Assembly (NCBI RefSeq): GCF_028858725.1
Contig: NC_084759.1
Location: 84,550,944 to 84,614,943 of the forward strand
Direction of reading: 5' to 3'
Length of the DNA stretch: 64,000 nt
From: Colius striatus
Lineage: Eukaryota > Chordata > Aves > Coliiformes > Coliidae
The position numbers were made by a program, and so were the translations under genes. Under the pieces are notes generated by a model, which had not been told where the DNA came from, ran no database searches, and worked only from the letters and a program-made list of their open reading frames with translations. How positions within the stretch are numbered: position 1 is the first letter of the stretch; each line of letters begins with the position of its first letter. Shown here piece by piece: positions 48,367 to 64,000 of the stretch.

Positions 48367-51300
48367 CTATAAGGCAGAAAACACTGATTAATCACAAACA
48401 ATACCCCTTGAAAAGTAAAAAGACACTTAGCTATGCCTATGCCCTCACATCTCTATGCTTTATGCTTACGCTATGTTTGATAAACAGCAAGTTATTACTC
48501 CAGGCGCTGTGTCTGCCTCCTCAAGACGTCGGTGAAATGTTTTGTGGTACCACACTGGGGATTCTGACCACTTTGCAATCCGTCTGTTGTAACGACTCTT
48601 CTTCCCACCAATCCCCGAAGAATCCTTTTCCAAAGGATTTATGGATGAGCTTTTGTACCACTTTTCCCTTCACACCTGCCTCCTTCTTTGGCAATTCTAT
48701 TTCATGTGCAGCCCTGCGCCAGCTGAGAAAGCCCTGCTGGGAACCTTTGTTTCCTCTGTCTCCCACTCTGCTCCAGTGTCTGCTTCCAGCAAAACCCAGT
48801 TAAAAGAGCCTTTAAGGACTACTTTATGAGCAACTAGAAATAAATACAAGAAACATAAAACATCTGAAACGAGCCTTTAATAACATACTGCAGACAGTGA
48901 TGACTTTGCCTAGAATCTTTCCAGAGCTGTAATCTGAACTGTAGTGTTAGACATGAGGACACTTGTCACCTATTTTCGGGTTTTCTGCCTGACAAATCAG
49001 ATGGTATGAGGTCCTCATCACTTTTTTTGCTAACGAAAACAATTCATGGGACTTTTCTCATCAATTAGAGTATCGTTTCTTATAGCCTCAACTCTGGAAA
49101 ACGTCACCATTGAGTTATGTTGTCTATGTAGTCCAGAGAGCAACCTTTGCTACCATGTGGGATTTTACCAGTATACGTGTATCAGGCATTGCTGGAATAA
49201 CAACAAAAAAAGATGTAGCTTCTCAGATCCTATGACAATCTTTAGCTAAATTTCAACTTCTCTATATCCCACGTCTGCCAACTCTCCTTCTAGAACTGCT
49301 AAGTGAGGAAGGACACTGTGGTTCAGGCTGAGTCTGCCCCATGGGGCTTGCACTGCATTGCAAGAAGAGGTAAGTTTTGTGTTTACAGGTTATAAATCGA
49401 AACTGTAATAATCTTGCAGCTCATATTAAGCCTGTGTTAGGAGTTTGATAATCCTGCAGTAAATCTAGTAGTTTGGTCATCGTCCAGTTTTTCTGATAAG
49501 CCTGCTAAGGGCTCTAGAAAATTAGGATCTTTCAGCATTCACAGAGCTGCATACACAAAAGTCATCATCGTTAAAACCTCTTCTCACAGAATAGCGAAGT
49601 TGTTCTCTTTAAGATGTTACAGGTCAAGGATTACAAATCTCATTTTGTCTGAAATGAGCTTTGGCCTCTGACTGTACTTTTACCCATTGCATGTTCAAAC
49701 ATTACCACAGCACACCAGAGGACAAATACTCAGTTCAGAGTTTCTTGGTACAGCAGGGGTTCATGCTGATGGGCAACTGCTTCTCTGTAACTTGATATCC
49801 CATGTTGTGTAAGAACATCTAGACTGAAGGGAAGGGAGGGGAAGAGGATGGAATTTCTTTAGAGCAGTGGATTATGGAGCAAGCTAACAATGGATTTCTG
49901 ATAAATTGATGCAATCCCCACTTTTTATATGTTTGACATACAGTAGATGGTCAGCTGGTACTCTCAATGAAAGATGAGGTCTTGGTTTCAACGTGGACAC
50001 AAATGTTGCTGCTAATACTGTGTTAAAAGCAGCTTTAATTTTGAGCTGGATCATTCTCCTAGTCCCTCTTACACTAGCATTGCACATGTATTTGGTACCA
50101 GTATGAAGGGAAGGACTGCACTTGGCTGGGACCAATTTAGAGACGTCCCTTTTGGCAGTAATGCAAGGCAAAAGATGGGCCTGACTGCATGATTGCACTC
50201 TTGCTGCCTTCAAATGAACTTCAACTTCAGAAATGGGCAAGACATGTAATGTACACATTTCAAAGACAAAACAGTGTTGCGTGACTTGTTGAAGCTGATT
50301 TTGTCTCTCCATCAACTGCAGGCAGGTTGCCAGGTTTGTCTCTGCATCAGAACATACTGCAATGGAGATTTACCTCAACCAGCTTTTTAAAAGTTTACTG
50401 ATGAAAACATTTTGAGAAGCACTGCAGTCTTTGTGTTGAATGTAGCTCCTCAGAGGTATACTTTTGCCAGTATCTGAGCAAGCTTGAGAATAACTGTGCT
50501 GCATTGCAGGCTGTTGTGCAGACATACTCTTTGGAGACCATCTGTGCTAGAGCTCATTGTCTTTCCTCTCCAAGCACACCTAAGCAGTTTGAACAGTCAG
50601 CAAGAAGGCTGAGAGACATAACTAATATTTAACCAAGATAACTATCCCTTTTACAAGGGCTTCACAGCTGCATTGCTCAAGATGGGGTCTGCAGGATCAG
50701 CCTGGGGAATTCCAGTCAAGTGAAATGTTGATCAAGTGGCAAATGCCACCTTCTGCAGTTTCCTGCATCCCCGGAGACCTGGCTGGCAAGACAAGGGCAC
50801 TCTTCTTGCTATTCAGCATTTTCACTTGATGCTTCTTAAAAATGTAGCATCAATTAAATTGCATTTGTACCACTGACAGCCCATAGTCCAAGTAAAAAGA
50901 TACAAATTCTCACAAAAAGTGTGAGCTATCCCTTTAATGCCTGGCAAGCAGAATATCTGTGCAAAATACAGAATAATAAGCAGCCAGAATCCCTAACTTT
51001 TAACAAAAAATATGTATGTATGTATTTTTAAAAAGTTCTATGCATACCACATGTTGATGACAGGATAGCACCAGCATTGCTGAATGCTGCTGCCAGGTTA
51101 CGCTCTTCCGGAGTACTTTGAAGATTACCAGAAAATTGGCACGAAAGCACCAGAAAAAGGCAGGATCTTAGAAAACATGAGGAAGTTTTGTGATAACCAG
51201 AATAAGAGGTTTGACTGCCAAAGTTGGAATCAGTCCTGTAACTGAGAAATGGCTTTAAACCTGGATAGCTCAGTAACTAGTGTTGTAAGCTCAGTGGTCG

Positions 51301-52118
51301 AGCACAAAGAAAAGGAACCAACGTAGCAGAACAAAATGATGAGCAATTCTTTCCAGCCATTATTCATTTCTTAATTTTCTGCTTTCCTGTCACACTAGAT
51401 GAAAAGACTGTGCTCAGGAAAATATCTGATTGGTCTGATAAAAGACGCAACCTCTGTGTACCAATCCCGCTTCTCAGTATTTCTCCAGTTTTCGTAAGTA
51501 TTATATGCAAGTTAAACTCCCTGTAGCATATATGAAAGCAAACCCATGGTGTGAAGCTATTGGTAGAGGCATACCACCATGTTATTACTGTAAGTAACTA
51601 GAATTAAGCATGTTATGGCAGCTTAATTACATGTTATGGCAGACACAGCAATGGCATTCCGCATTAACCAAGCTTTTAAAATGTTACTTTTAACTTCGCA
51701 ATCTTTCTAAAGGGTAAGAAATAAATATATGAAGTTGAGTATATAGTACGCTACAATCATCCAAGCCCCTCAGTCTGACTCCAGCCTTTTGGTGTATTCT
51801 GTGAGTGAACCCTCGATCACGTGAGGTTTGCAGTACTTGAAGTGTTCCTTGGTTGCTTAAAACTTCCTAGAGGTAGAGCACTTGACTTCCCAATGGTTTG
51901 TGCTCAAATGAAAATTATAAACCAGTATGTATATTTCACTACTTTTTATTCTACCAAAAATTCAATGAAGGTGCAAGCCATATACATTTCACCATATAGA
52001 AATATATAAAATTCTGTTTATTAATTTCTCATAAGTTATGAATATGTGAATTAAAAAGAATCCTTCTTTAGCATTATTCTAAAATCATCCAGGTAACACT
52101 AATAGTAGCAAATGTTAA

Positions 52119-52172
52119 TTTTTTTTATATATATATATATATATATATACATATCTCTCTCTCTCTCTCTTT
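52119..52172. repeat. Compound (TA)n(TC)n microsatellite
   Basis: T-run, then about twelve TA units to 52150, then about nine TC units to 52171 on the plus strand. It lies in intron 71, about 640 bp downstream of the exon 71 donor. Confidence 0.95.
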
Positions 52173-52764
52173 AGTATATGCTGAAGATATTACTACGACA
52201 GTAAGACAAAGCATGTGCAGGAATGCTGCTAGAGTGAAAATCCATTTAATAGCTGAAAAATCCTGTCTTTTTAACCTCTGAAGAAAATACAGTAAACATT
52301 TCCCCATTTCAACCTGCCTACACAAATCTCACTGTATCTAAAAAGCTGTAATAAAATGTCCAGTGAGCTCTGGATTATCTGGGGCACATGAGTGTTGAGT
52401 GTGCACAGTTGCGCATAAAACCAAATCATATAATTCCTGAAACTGAATGAAATCCATCAAGTTCAATTTCTATCTCTCAAAAAGCATTTAGTACACATTC
52501 AGAGGGATTGACACTTATTCAGAAACATAGGCTTTTCAATGACAAACTTTCATAAGCATTAGTTGATGAAAATACATACTCCAGAAAGGGTATACAGTGT
52601 ACAACCCACGATTGCTGGCAATTCCTGGATTTATCCCGTTCTACTCATTTGGGATCAAAACATTCCTTCAGAGAGTGCACCAAAGAAAATTAATCATTAA
52701 GGAAAGAAGGAAATGAACTTATGTAAAACTAAACAAAGAAACAAACAAAAAAAAGTGAGGGAAC

Positions 52765-52790
52765 GCAGCAGCAGTAGCAGCAGCAGCAGC
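52765..52790 (-). repeat. DMD: CTG triplet array beside exon 71 splice donor
   Basis: The plus strand reads eight CAG-type triplets with one TAG interruption, so the dystrophin pre-mRNA carries (CUG)5, one CUA and more CUG. The array begins 22 nt after the exon 71 GT donor at 52812-52811. CUG/YGCY clusters are the binding sites of MBNL proteins, and exon 71 is one of the dystrophin exons whose splicing changes in myotonic dystrophy. A regulatory role here is inferred. Confidence 0.85.
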
Positions 52791-52812
52791 ACACTTCAGC
52801 AAAAGTACTCAC

Positions 52813-52851
52813 GCAGAATCTACTGGCCAGAAGTTGATCAGAGTAACAGGA
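52813..52851 (-). CDS. DMD: Dystrophin exon 71 (39 bp)
   Basis: Acceptor TTTGTCTTGCAG at 52852 and donor TCTGC|GTGAGT; length equals human exon 71. It encodes PVTLINFWPVDS with split codons at both ends (Thr before, Ala after). Identical to human as I recall it. 39 bp keeps frame when skipped, and this exon is developmentally and tissue-regulated in mammals. Its flanks carry CUG motifs on both sides: TGCTGCTGAG upstream and the CTG array downstream. Confidence 0.98.
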
Positions 52852-53920
<1,069 letters not shown>

Positions 53921-53980
53921 TTATTTATTTATTGCTGTCACTTTACAATGTACTGCACAGCAACACTGCTAGAAAAGAGG

Positions 53981-54473
53981 AATCACAGAATGGCAGGCAC
54001 TGGAAGGAAGGGACTCTAGAGATCACCTTAACCTCAAGATCATTGAGGTTCACCTCAATCAAGTCACAATGGCAGGTATCCAGGCAGGTTCTGAAAACCT
54101 CCCAAGAAGAAGACTCCACACCCTTCCCAGACAGCCTGTGCCAAGGAAAGACCTTCACAGGAAAGAGGTCTCTTCTCTTGTTCGAGTGGAACTGCCTGTG
54201 CTCCGGCCTGTGTCTATTACCCCTTGTGCTGTCCCTGGGTACTACAGAAAAAACTCGACCCATCTTCTTGACACCTGTTCTTTTAAGTATTTATAAGCAT
54301 TGATAAAGTTCCCTCTCAGTCTTCTGTTCTCCAGGCTAAACAGCCCCAGGACTCTCAGCCTTTCCTTGTAAGAGAGACATTCCAGTCCCCTAACCACCTT
54401 GATAGCCATCCACTGGACTCCCTCCAGTAATTCCCTGTGCCTCTTGAACTGGTGAGCCCAAAATTGGGCACAG
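53981..54473 (-). mobile_element. CR1 LINE, 3' fragment (about 490 bp)
   Basis: The minus strand carries RT C-terminal pieces such as WAHQFKRHRELLEGVQW, VVRGLECLSYKERLRVLGLF and SLENRRLRGNFINAYKYLKE, then a decayed 3' end that finishes at AATCACAGAATGG. Frameshifts break the ORF. It lies in intron 69, close to exon 70. Confidence 0.95.
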
Positions 54474-57400
54474 TAAGGAAGAAGGAAGAAAGGAAGGAGG
54501 AAAAAAAGAAAGCTCCAGAAGCCCCTGACAGGCTCATGCTTCATCTCAAGAGGACAAGCGACAATTAAGACAAAAATTAGTCATTTCCTCATCTGGTTCA
54601 GGGGATTCTCTGCTTGCTCTTACCCTGTAACAGAGGACACACAGCCAATCTGTGTGCCAGCCAGCTGTTTTTCACTGGCTAGATCCTGACTCCTAACACA
54701 GGTTTGTCATCCAAATCTCACAGACTTGTCAGTCCATGCAAGTCCAGCTCAGACTCTCAGTACGTTTTCTTTCCAGTTTCCCTTCTCAGCCTCCTCTGCC
54801 ATTAATAATTTGATCAAAGAGAAATAAAAAGCAGGTGAGAGCTACTGAAAGCTCTTAGATCAGTTATTTCTTCCCGCACTTGTTTAATCTGAAGCTAGCA
54901 GGCATTTAAGATCAATACCCTGAGGAGGGTACAATTTGCACAAAGTTTCCTACTCCCTTGCCTGCAGTCAGTTTTCCTTGGTGCTATACAGACCAGCAAA
55001 GGAGTGTAAAGCGGAATTAGTTTTCTAAAGACCAGAATGAGCCGGGAAGAGTTCAAAGGATGTCTGCTGGGAAGATGCAAGACTTCTTGCGAGCCTGATT
55101 AAGGGTCAGGCGATTTTCTGAAGCATTTTAATGGAAGATTCAGTTACTTTAGTTAGGCTGCACTCCCTCCTCTGCACCTCACAGAGACACTCAACTCTGA
55201 AATACCTCTCTTCCACAGTAAATTAAGTTCTTCCTGACCCACATAATGATATTGCTTCTGCAGTGTATCTAATTTGAAGGAAATAAATGAGGTAAAAGTT
55301 AATCTTTCCGACATTTTTAAATGAGTTCTATGCCTTCTATTTAGAGAGGGAGGAGGTGCTGGGACCTATCCGTCTAGCCAACTTTCCACAGCACTGTTGA
55401 AACACGGATGTATGTATTTTTAACAATTGCCTGGGTAGAAAAATTAAGAATGCACTGAAAAATAATCTGCAGAAAGACTGAAATGCATTAACAGAAAGGA
55501 CCAACACTATCCCTGTACTGACAACAGCTACAAGCTTCATGTAAGAGAGGAAAGAAAAATTTTGGCTCTCTTTCTGGTCAGTCTGTGTGGTAGGAAAATT
55601 CAGTGCATGCAATGACTGGTATGGAAGTGACACAGCAGAACCTACAGCCAGTACAGGAGCATCTGTGTTTTAAAAAAACTGAGACAGTGCTCGATAATGA
55701 GTATCACTTCCTTAAGATGTCAGAACTAAAGACACGTTGGAGAAGGATGGGATTAAGTATGCCCAGACCACCCAGAGGTCTCCAAAACAGGGATTTACTG
55801 AGGCGGCCCCACATGCCCCTGGCAGAAGGGAATTCCCTCTGCAGAATGCCACCTGCAGTGCCTCCTAGGAGAGCTCGTAAGGAAGCTGGCAGGAGGACAG
55901 CACACAGAACACATCTGCTGAGTACAGAAGAAAACTTTTACTATTTAGTCTTGGCATAAATGGATTAAGCACAGTTTTCTGTTTGGATTGTTCACCTGCA
56001 TAATTTATAACCATTTAAAACCATTTATTCCTGCCTTGTCTGTTTTCACTGTTGTGAACACTTTCCACTGCATTTTACTGTAATTTGGATTGTTTCCAGG
56101 TATGATTAACAACAAAACATTCTTCACTTCAACCTTCCTGGTACTGTTGCCCTACTTTGCACCTCTGAACCTTCTGCATCACAACTAAGAAGTTAGTGTG
56201 TTTGCACAGAAACATCCCAATCTAGCTGGTTGCACAAGAATCCCAAAAAGAAAATATATCTCCTAGTGATAACTAGAAGCACCGGGTAACTCTCATACAA
56301 TCCAATCGCTATTTAAAAAGCGTTAAAGGAGAATAAGAAAGGCAAAGAAAATGTGAATACTATGTGGACAAGATGATAAACTGAGGCTATTTTCAGCCAA
56401 ACTTTCTGATTTAGTTCACAGATGTTTTATTACATGTGACTTCTAGAGTAAAATAATCCAAATCAAAATTCTGAGCAGAACTGGCTTACAATGAAGGAAC
56501 AGTGGAGTTTCAGCAGCCCAGCAGTCTTAAATCAAAGCAATACATAGGCAGTTGGGTCGATCATGTTCTCCAACTGTGCCAAAACCAAAACTATTTCATA
56601 AGAAATAGTTCTTCTAATTCACATAAGAACTTTTCTGACTTCTCCCAGTTTGGTTTAATAAAGTGCCTTGCCAAATACCCACTCAAGACCGCAGTCTCGA
56701 CTGTAAACACTAGTTGCAGACAGTTATCTGAGTTTGACATACTTCCTTCTAACAAGGTGGTTTTTATGCTGGTGTGTCTCTGTTCATTAAATCCAAACAG
56801 AAGAATGATCCTACATTTAAATCCCAGTCTAGAAGCTCTCTTCTATGCTTTATTCAAAATCTCTTAAAGGCTTCTGAACAACATATCCAGTTGTGATGCT
56901 TTCAGGAATAACTGTTGAAATTCTTCTCTCTAAATAAAAATTTGGGGAACTGCTTTCCCCTTATTCTGCCTCAGTCTTTTGCAAGAAAGCATCTCAGATA
57001 TATAGTGTGAGTTCTCAAATCTCCCCTAAGCCAAAAATATCAAAAAGTAAAAATATCAAAACACTTCATTGTGCACATCTAGCTATTGCAAAGATACATC
57101 AAAGGCAGCATCACACATCTTCTGTCTGCCAAAATGCATGTTAAGGGAAGACATTTTTGTCTGGAGGAGGTGAAGGAAAAAGTGCTCTGCCACCTGCAAA
57201 CCGCTTTTCATTCATTTAGAAAACAATTACATACTAGATATGATAGCTTCAGTGGATATGTTGTGCAGTCATACAGTACTTGGGGTTATTTTTGCAACAG
57301 TAGCAACACAACAAAGATCAGGGCTTGCTGTGCATCACATTAACTTTTTCCACCCCCTAGTTAATCCTTCTCTAATTCAACCGGCTGCTAGCGCAGCCAG

Positions 57401-57578
57401 GCACAGCACATTAGCACGGGCTGCTGGAGTTCAGGATTCACAAAAAAAAAAGTACTGACTATGAATGGTTCTTTATTCTGATCCAGCAATCTGGACACGG
57501 TTGCAGGTTTCCCCGTTCACCACAGCTCAACTATTAGCAATCTGTATTTTTTGAGAGAACAGAAACCTGCTGGGCCTC

Positions 57579-58565
57579 TGTCCTGGTTTAGGCCCATCAG
57601 GGAACAAAAGACCACGATTAACCTCAAGTACCAGACCTGAGGATTGCCAAAGGACAGGGAAAGCTTAATTGCTGCTTAAGGTTCAGGACAAAACAGACCA
57701 GGATACTCTGGTCTTGGGGAAGAAAACAGAATAATTTAATGCAACATCAACTAAAACATAACCTTAAAACCCCAAAACATAACCAAAACAATACAGAGTG
57801 ATACAACAATGAAGAGCCCAACCAGCCCTTTAAGACCACTTTCTCCCCACTCCTCCCCTCTTCCCGGGCTCAGAGCCCTGATCCCAGTGTTTTTACCCCC
57901 CCCCCCCCCCCCCCCCCAATGGCTCAGGGGTGCAGGGAGTGGGGGTTTCAGTCACTCTGTTCCTGATAGCTTCTGCCATTTGTCGCTCCTCAGGGCAGGT
58001 GCACTTTGCACCAGTCCTCCCTGCAAGGGTGGGGTACCTCAAACACACAGAGCAGCCCTGCACAGGCTGCTCTGACGTGCATTTATCACAAAAGCTGCAG
58101 CTCCTCTCTGCCTCTCGTGTGGGGCTGCTCTGGGGCACACAGGCTCTCCAGCACAGCCTGCGCCATGGCCGTCTCCCCACACAGTCCCTCACCCATCTTG
58201 GTGCACTCACACGGAGCTGCTGGTAACTCTCAGTCCTGCCATGGCCCTGCATGGGTTGCAGGGGTACAGCCTGCATTCTTGCCATGGCTTGCAGAGGGAT
58301 CTCTGGTCTAATGGTCCTCCTTCCTTCTCTGACTGTAGCATCTGTGTGGTCGCCTCCATCTTGTATCACTCTTACACCTCCTGCCAGCACTTCAAATTCC
58401 CATCCCTAAATAGTGATGGCAGAGGCGCCAGATTGGCCCAGCCAGGTTGGAGGTGGGTGTGAACCCAGGAGCCAGGGGGAGCGTCCAAAAACTCTTTACC
58501 GGGTCTTCACTGCAACCCGCTCCCCCTGTTACCAAGCAAAAGCTGCTCCTTGCTAAACCATGACA
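57579..58565 (-). mobile_element. Solo LTR, ERVL-like (copy 2), complete, in DMD intron 69
   Basis: 987 bp between TGTCCTGGTTTA on the left and TAAACCATGACA on the right, with an exact 5-bp target-site duplication GCCTC at 57574-57578 and 58566-58570. An ATTAAA on the minus strand at 57740-57735, about 156 bp before the left end, suggests U3-R-U5 on that strand, the same direction as dystrophin. A minus-strand register is open from 58390 to 57896 but has no ATG at its start. It shares the PTPC-PEPL tail with the LTR at 7637-9019 and the AVPLQPM block with the fragment at 14240-14650. A run of 22 C lies at 57896-57917. It lacks most of the tandem array seen in copy 1, which explains the shorter length. 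Confidence 0.88.
57896..57917. repeat. Homopolymer C22 (G22 on the dystrophin sense strand)
   Basis: An uninterrupted run of 22 cytosines inside the solo LTR. On the minus strand it is a poly-G run that closes the LTR open frame as repeated glycine codons. Such a run is a sequencing-error hotspot, so its exact length should not be trusted. Confidence 0.9.
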
Positions 58566-59971
58566 GCCTCATTGTGGCAGTGAGTCGTTGCAGGGTGTGG
58601 GGATGTCTAACGATCCTTTTTAATTTATCTCTCCTCAAAAGATGTCTTAAGAACAGGTTAAGAAAATGGTAGGAAGATGCTGATCTATGCACCACTCACA
58701 AATCTCCCATGTCGCTTATCAGCAAGAATAAGAGTAGCAAACTGCAACACAAAACTGCAGCCCATTCAGCAAGGAGATATTCATCTGCTGCTGGATGGAA
58801 TGGTCTAACATGGTCAGTCTCTCGCTCTGCCTACAACTGGATCATGAGAGGTCACTTGAGGAATGCTGCTGTTATGCAGAAGTCTGTTCAGACCTGCCGG
58901 GGCAGTGCCAGCATTTCCCTCTGACTTGACTCGTGCAGCAGTTCAGGCCAAATGCCCTTTCCACTAACCTCAGCCCCGAGGGATGACACTGAAAAGCAGC
59001 AGCCAATGGGTACTGACAAAAAAACTTGCAAATGGACATTAACTGCCCTTGCAGAGATTTGGATTAAACGCTGCCGTTTAAATGCTACAGTGAAAGTTGA
59101 TAGATAATGTAAATAAATATCTATAAATTATAACTAAAAAACACTCCACCAAAACAAAGCAAATCTTGCTTTACTGTATTATTTTAGGCCAATAAATTTT
59201 TATCTCTTTCCTAAATTTCTAAGAAAAGCTGAGAGTCTTTACTTCGTTTTGGCCATGCCTTTTTGTTTCAATGAAGATGCAAAGTCCATTCCTATAACTT
59301 TATAATGCTAGTCCATGAATAACTACTTTGATGCTTTACTTTTACCACTTATACTTGACCAGCAGATGAGAGTACAAGACTAGGGGCCATCTCATCACAG
59401 GAGGAAATGACAACCAGAGACTGCACTGTTTCAAGATTACCACAAACAAAAGCAGAAGCAGCGTACAGAGAAAGCAATATGGAATTTTCCTTTGCCAGCT
59501 CTCTAGTATAAGAGAAACATTTACACAAAAGGCAATCCTTTCGAGAACTCTGAAAGGATGAAGACCCTCATCACATCATCAATGCAGCACATCTGTGTTA
59601 CATTGCACTGAACACTCTGGCTTCCAGTCTTCAGAAATTGAATCTAACTTGCTTCTATTGAGAATTTCTCTGGTTTTTTATATCATCAAAGGATCATATA
59701 ATGCAAAGGTACCATTAAACAGTAAAGAACTTAAAAAATGCAATCACAGTGTTCCAGGGAAAACAAGTCAAGCAGCAACTTGCTGAGGAAAGGAAGAAAG
59801 ATCTCACACTGATGCGGAGAAAACATTGTGATCTAAGACACAAGGAGTATTCACACAAACCATGGGCTTCTTGCAGGACGCAAAGTGAACTATGGCCCTG
59901 AACATGGAACAAGTCACTAGCATGCAATAGTACACTACAACACAGCATTGTACCAACACTGAACCTGTTTA

Positions 59972-64000
<4,029 letters not shown>

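Larger units (their letters stand above)
48367..52812 (-). other. DMD: DMD intron 71
   Basis: 4.4 kb. The first 50 nt on the sense strand carry a CTG array (52765-52790). Further on there is a compound TA/TC microsatellite (52119-52172). A sequence resembling a tRNA D-arm (GAGGTAGAGCACTTGACT, around 51870-51887) is judged too weak to call. No CR1 or LTR was seen. Confidence 0.93.

Noticed and set aside
51865..51900. GAGGTAGAGCACTTGACT, similar to a tRNA D-arm and anticodon stem
   Set aside because: No acceptor stem and no convincing B-box at the right spacing.

Overview
The window is nuclear DNA from a sauropsid, almost certainly a bird. Seven CR1 LINE 3' ends of avian type are present, plus ERVL-like LTRs with TGTC..TGACA ends. 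The only recognisable host gene is dystrophin (DMD), whose 3' end runs right to left on the minus strand. The last twelve exons, equivalent to human exons 68-79, lie between 62530 and 17428, followed by a 3'UTR of about 2.5 kb ending at a poly(A) signal at 14920-14925. Every internal exon has exactly the human length (human lengths and residues are recalled, not looked up). The exons join in one frame to give the last 416 residues plus stop.

Layout. 62531-64000 is intron 67 (exon 67 is outside). Exons 68-69 encode the ZZ zinc finger, 70-72 the linker behind it, 73-74 the alternatively spliced syntrophin-binding region, 74-75 the leucine-zipper coiled coil that binds dystrobrevin, and 76-79 the Ser/Thr-rich tail. 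Introns are 1.3-7.8 kb, except intron 70 (788 bp) and intron 75 (354 bp). They hold CR1 relics, one complete solo LTR, a MIR-like core SINE and microsatellites.

1-14903 is downstream intergenic DNA with no gene I can name. It holds a 270-bp polypyrimidine microsatellite, a complete solo LTR with a 5-bp target-site duplication, two CR1 3' fragments, and an LTR fragment about 250 bp beyond the dystrophin poly(A) site.

The points most worth a second look are: (i) the U3 of the LTR at 7637-9019 carries a 274-codon open frame built from nested tandem repeats whose periods (36, 36, 39, 81, 81, 90, 93 bp) are all multiples of three; (ii) a CTG array lies 22 nt downstream of the exon 71 splice donor, a natural candidate for MBNL-type control; (iii) the exon 78-skipped frame of exon 79 is fully conserved, giving the alternative 31-residue C-terminus. 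I found no RNA gene, CRISPR array or operon, and none is expected in this kind of genome.
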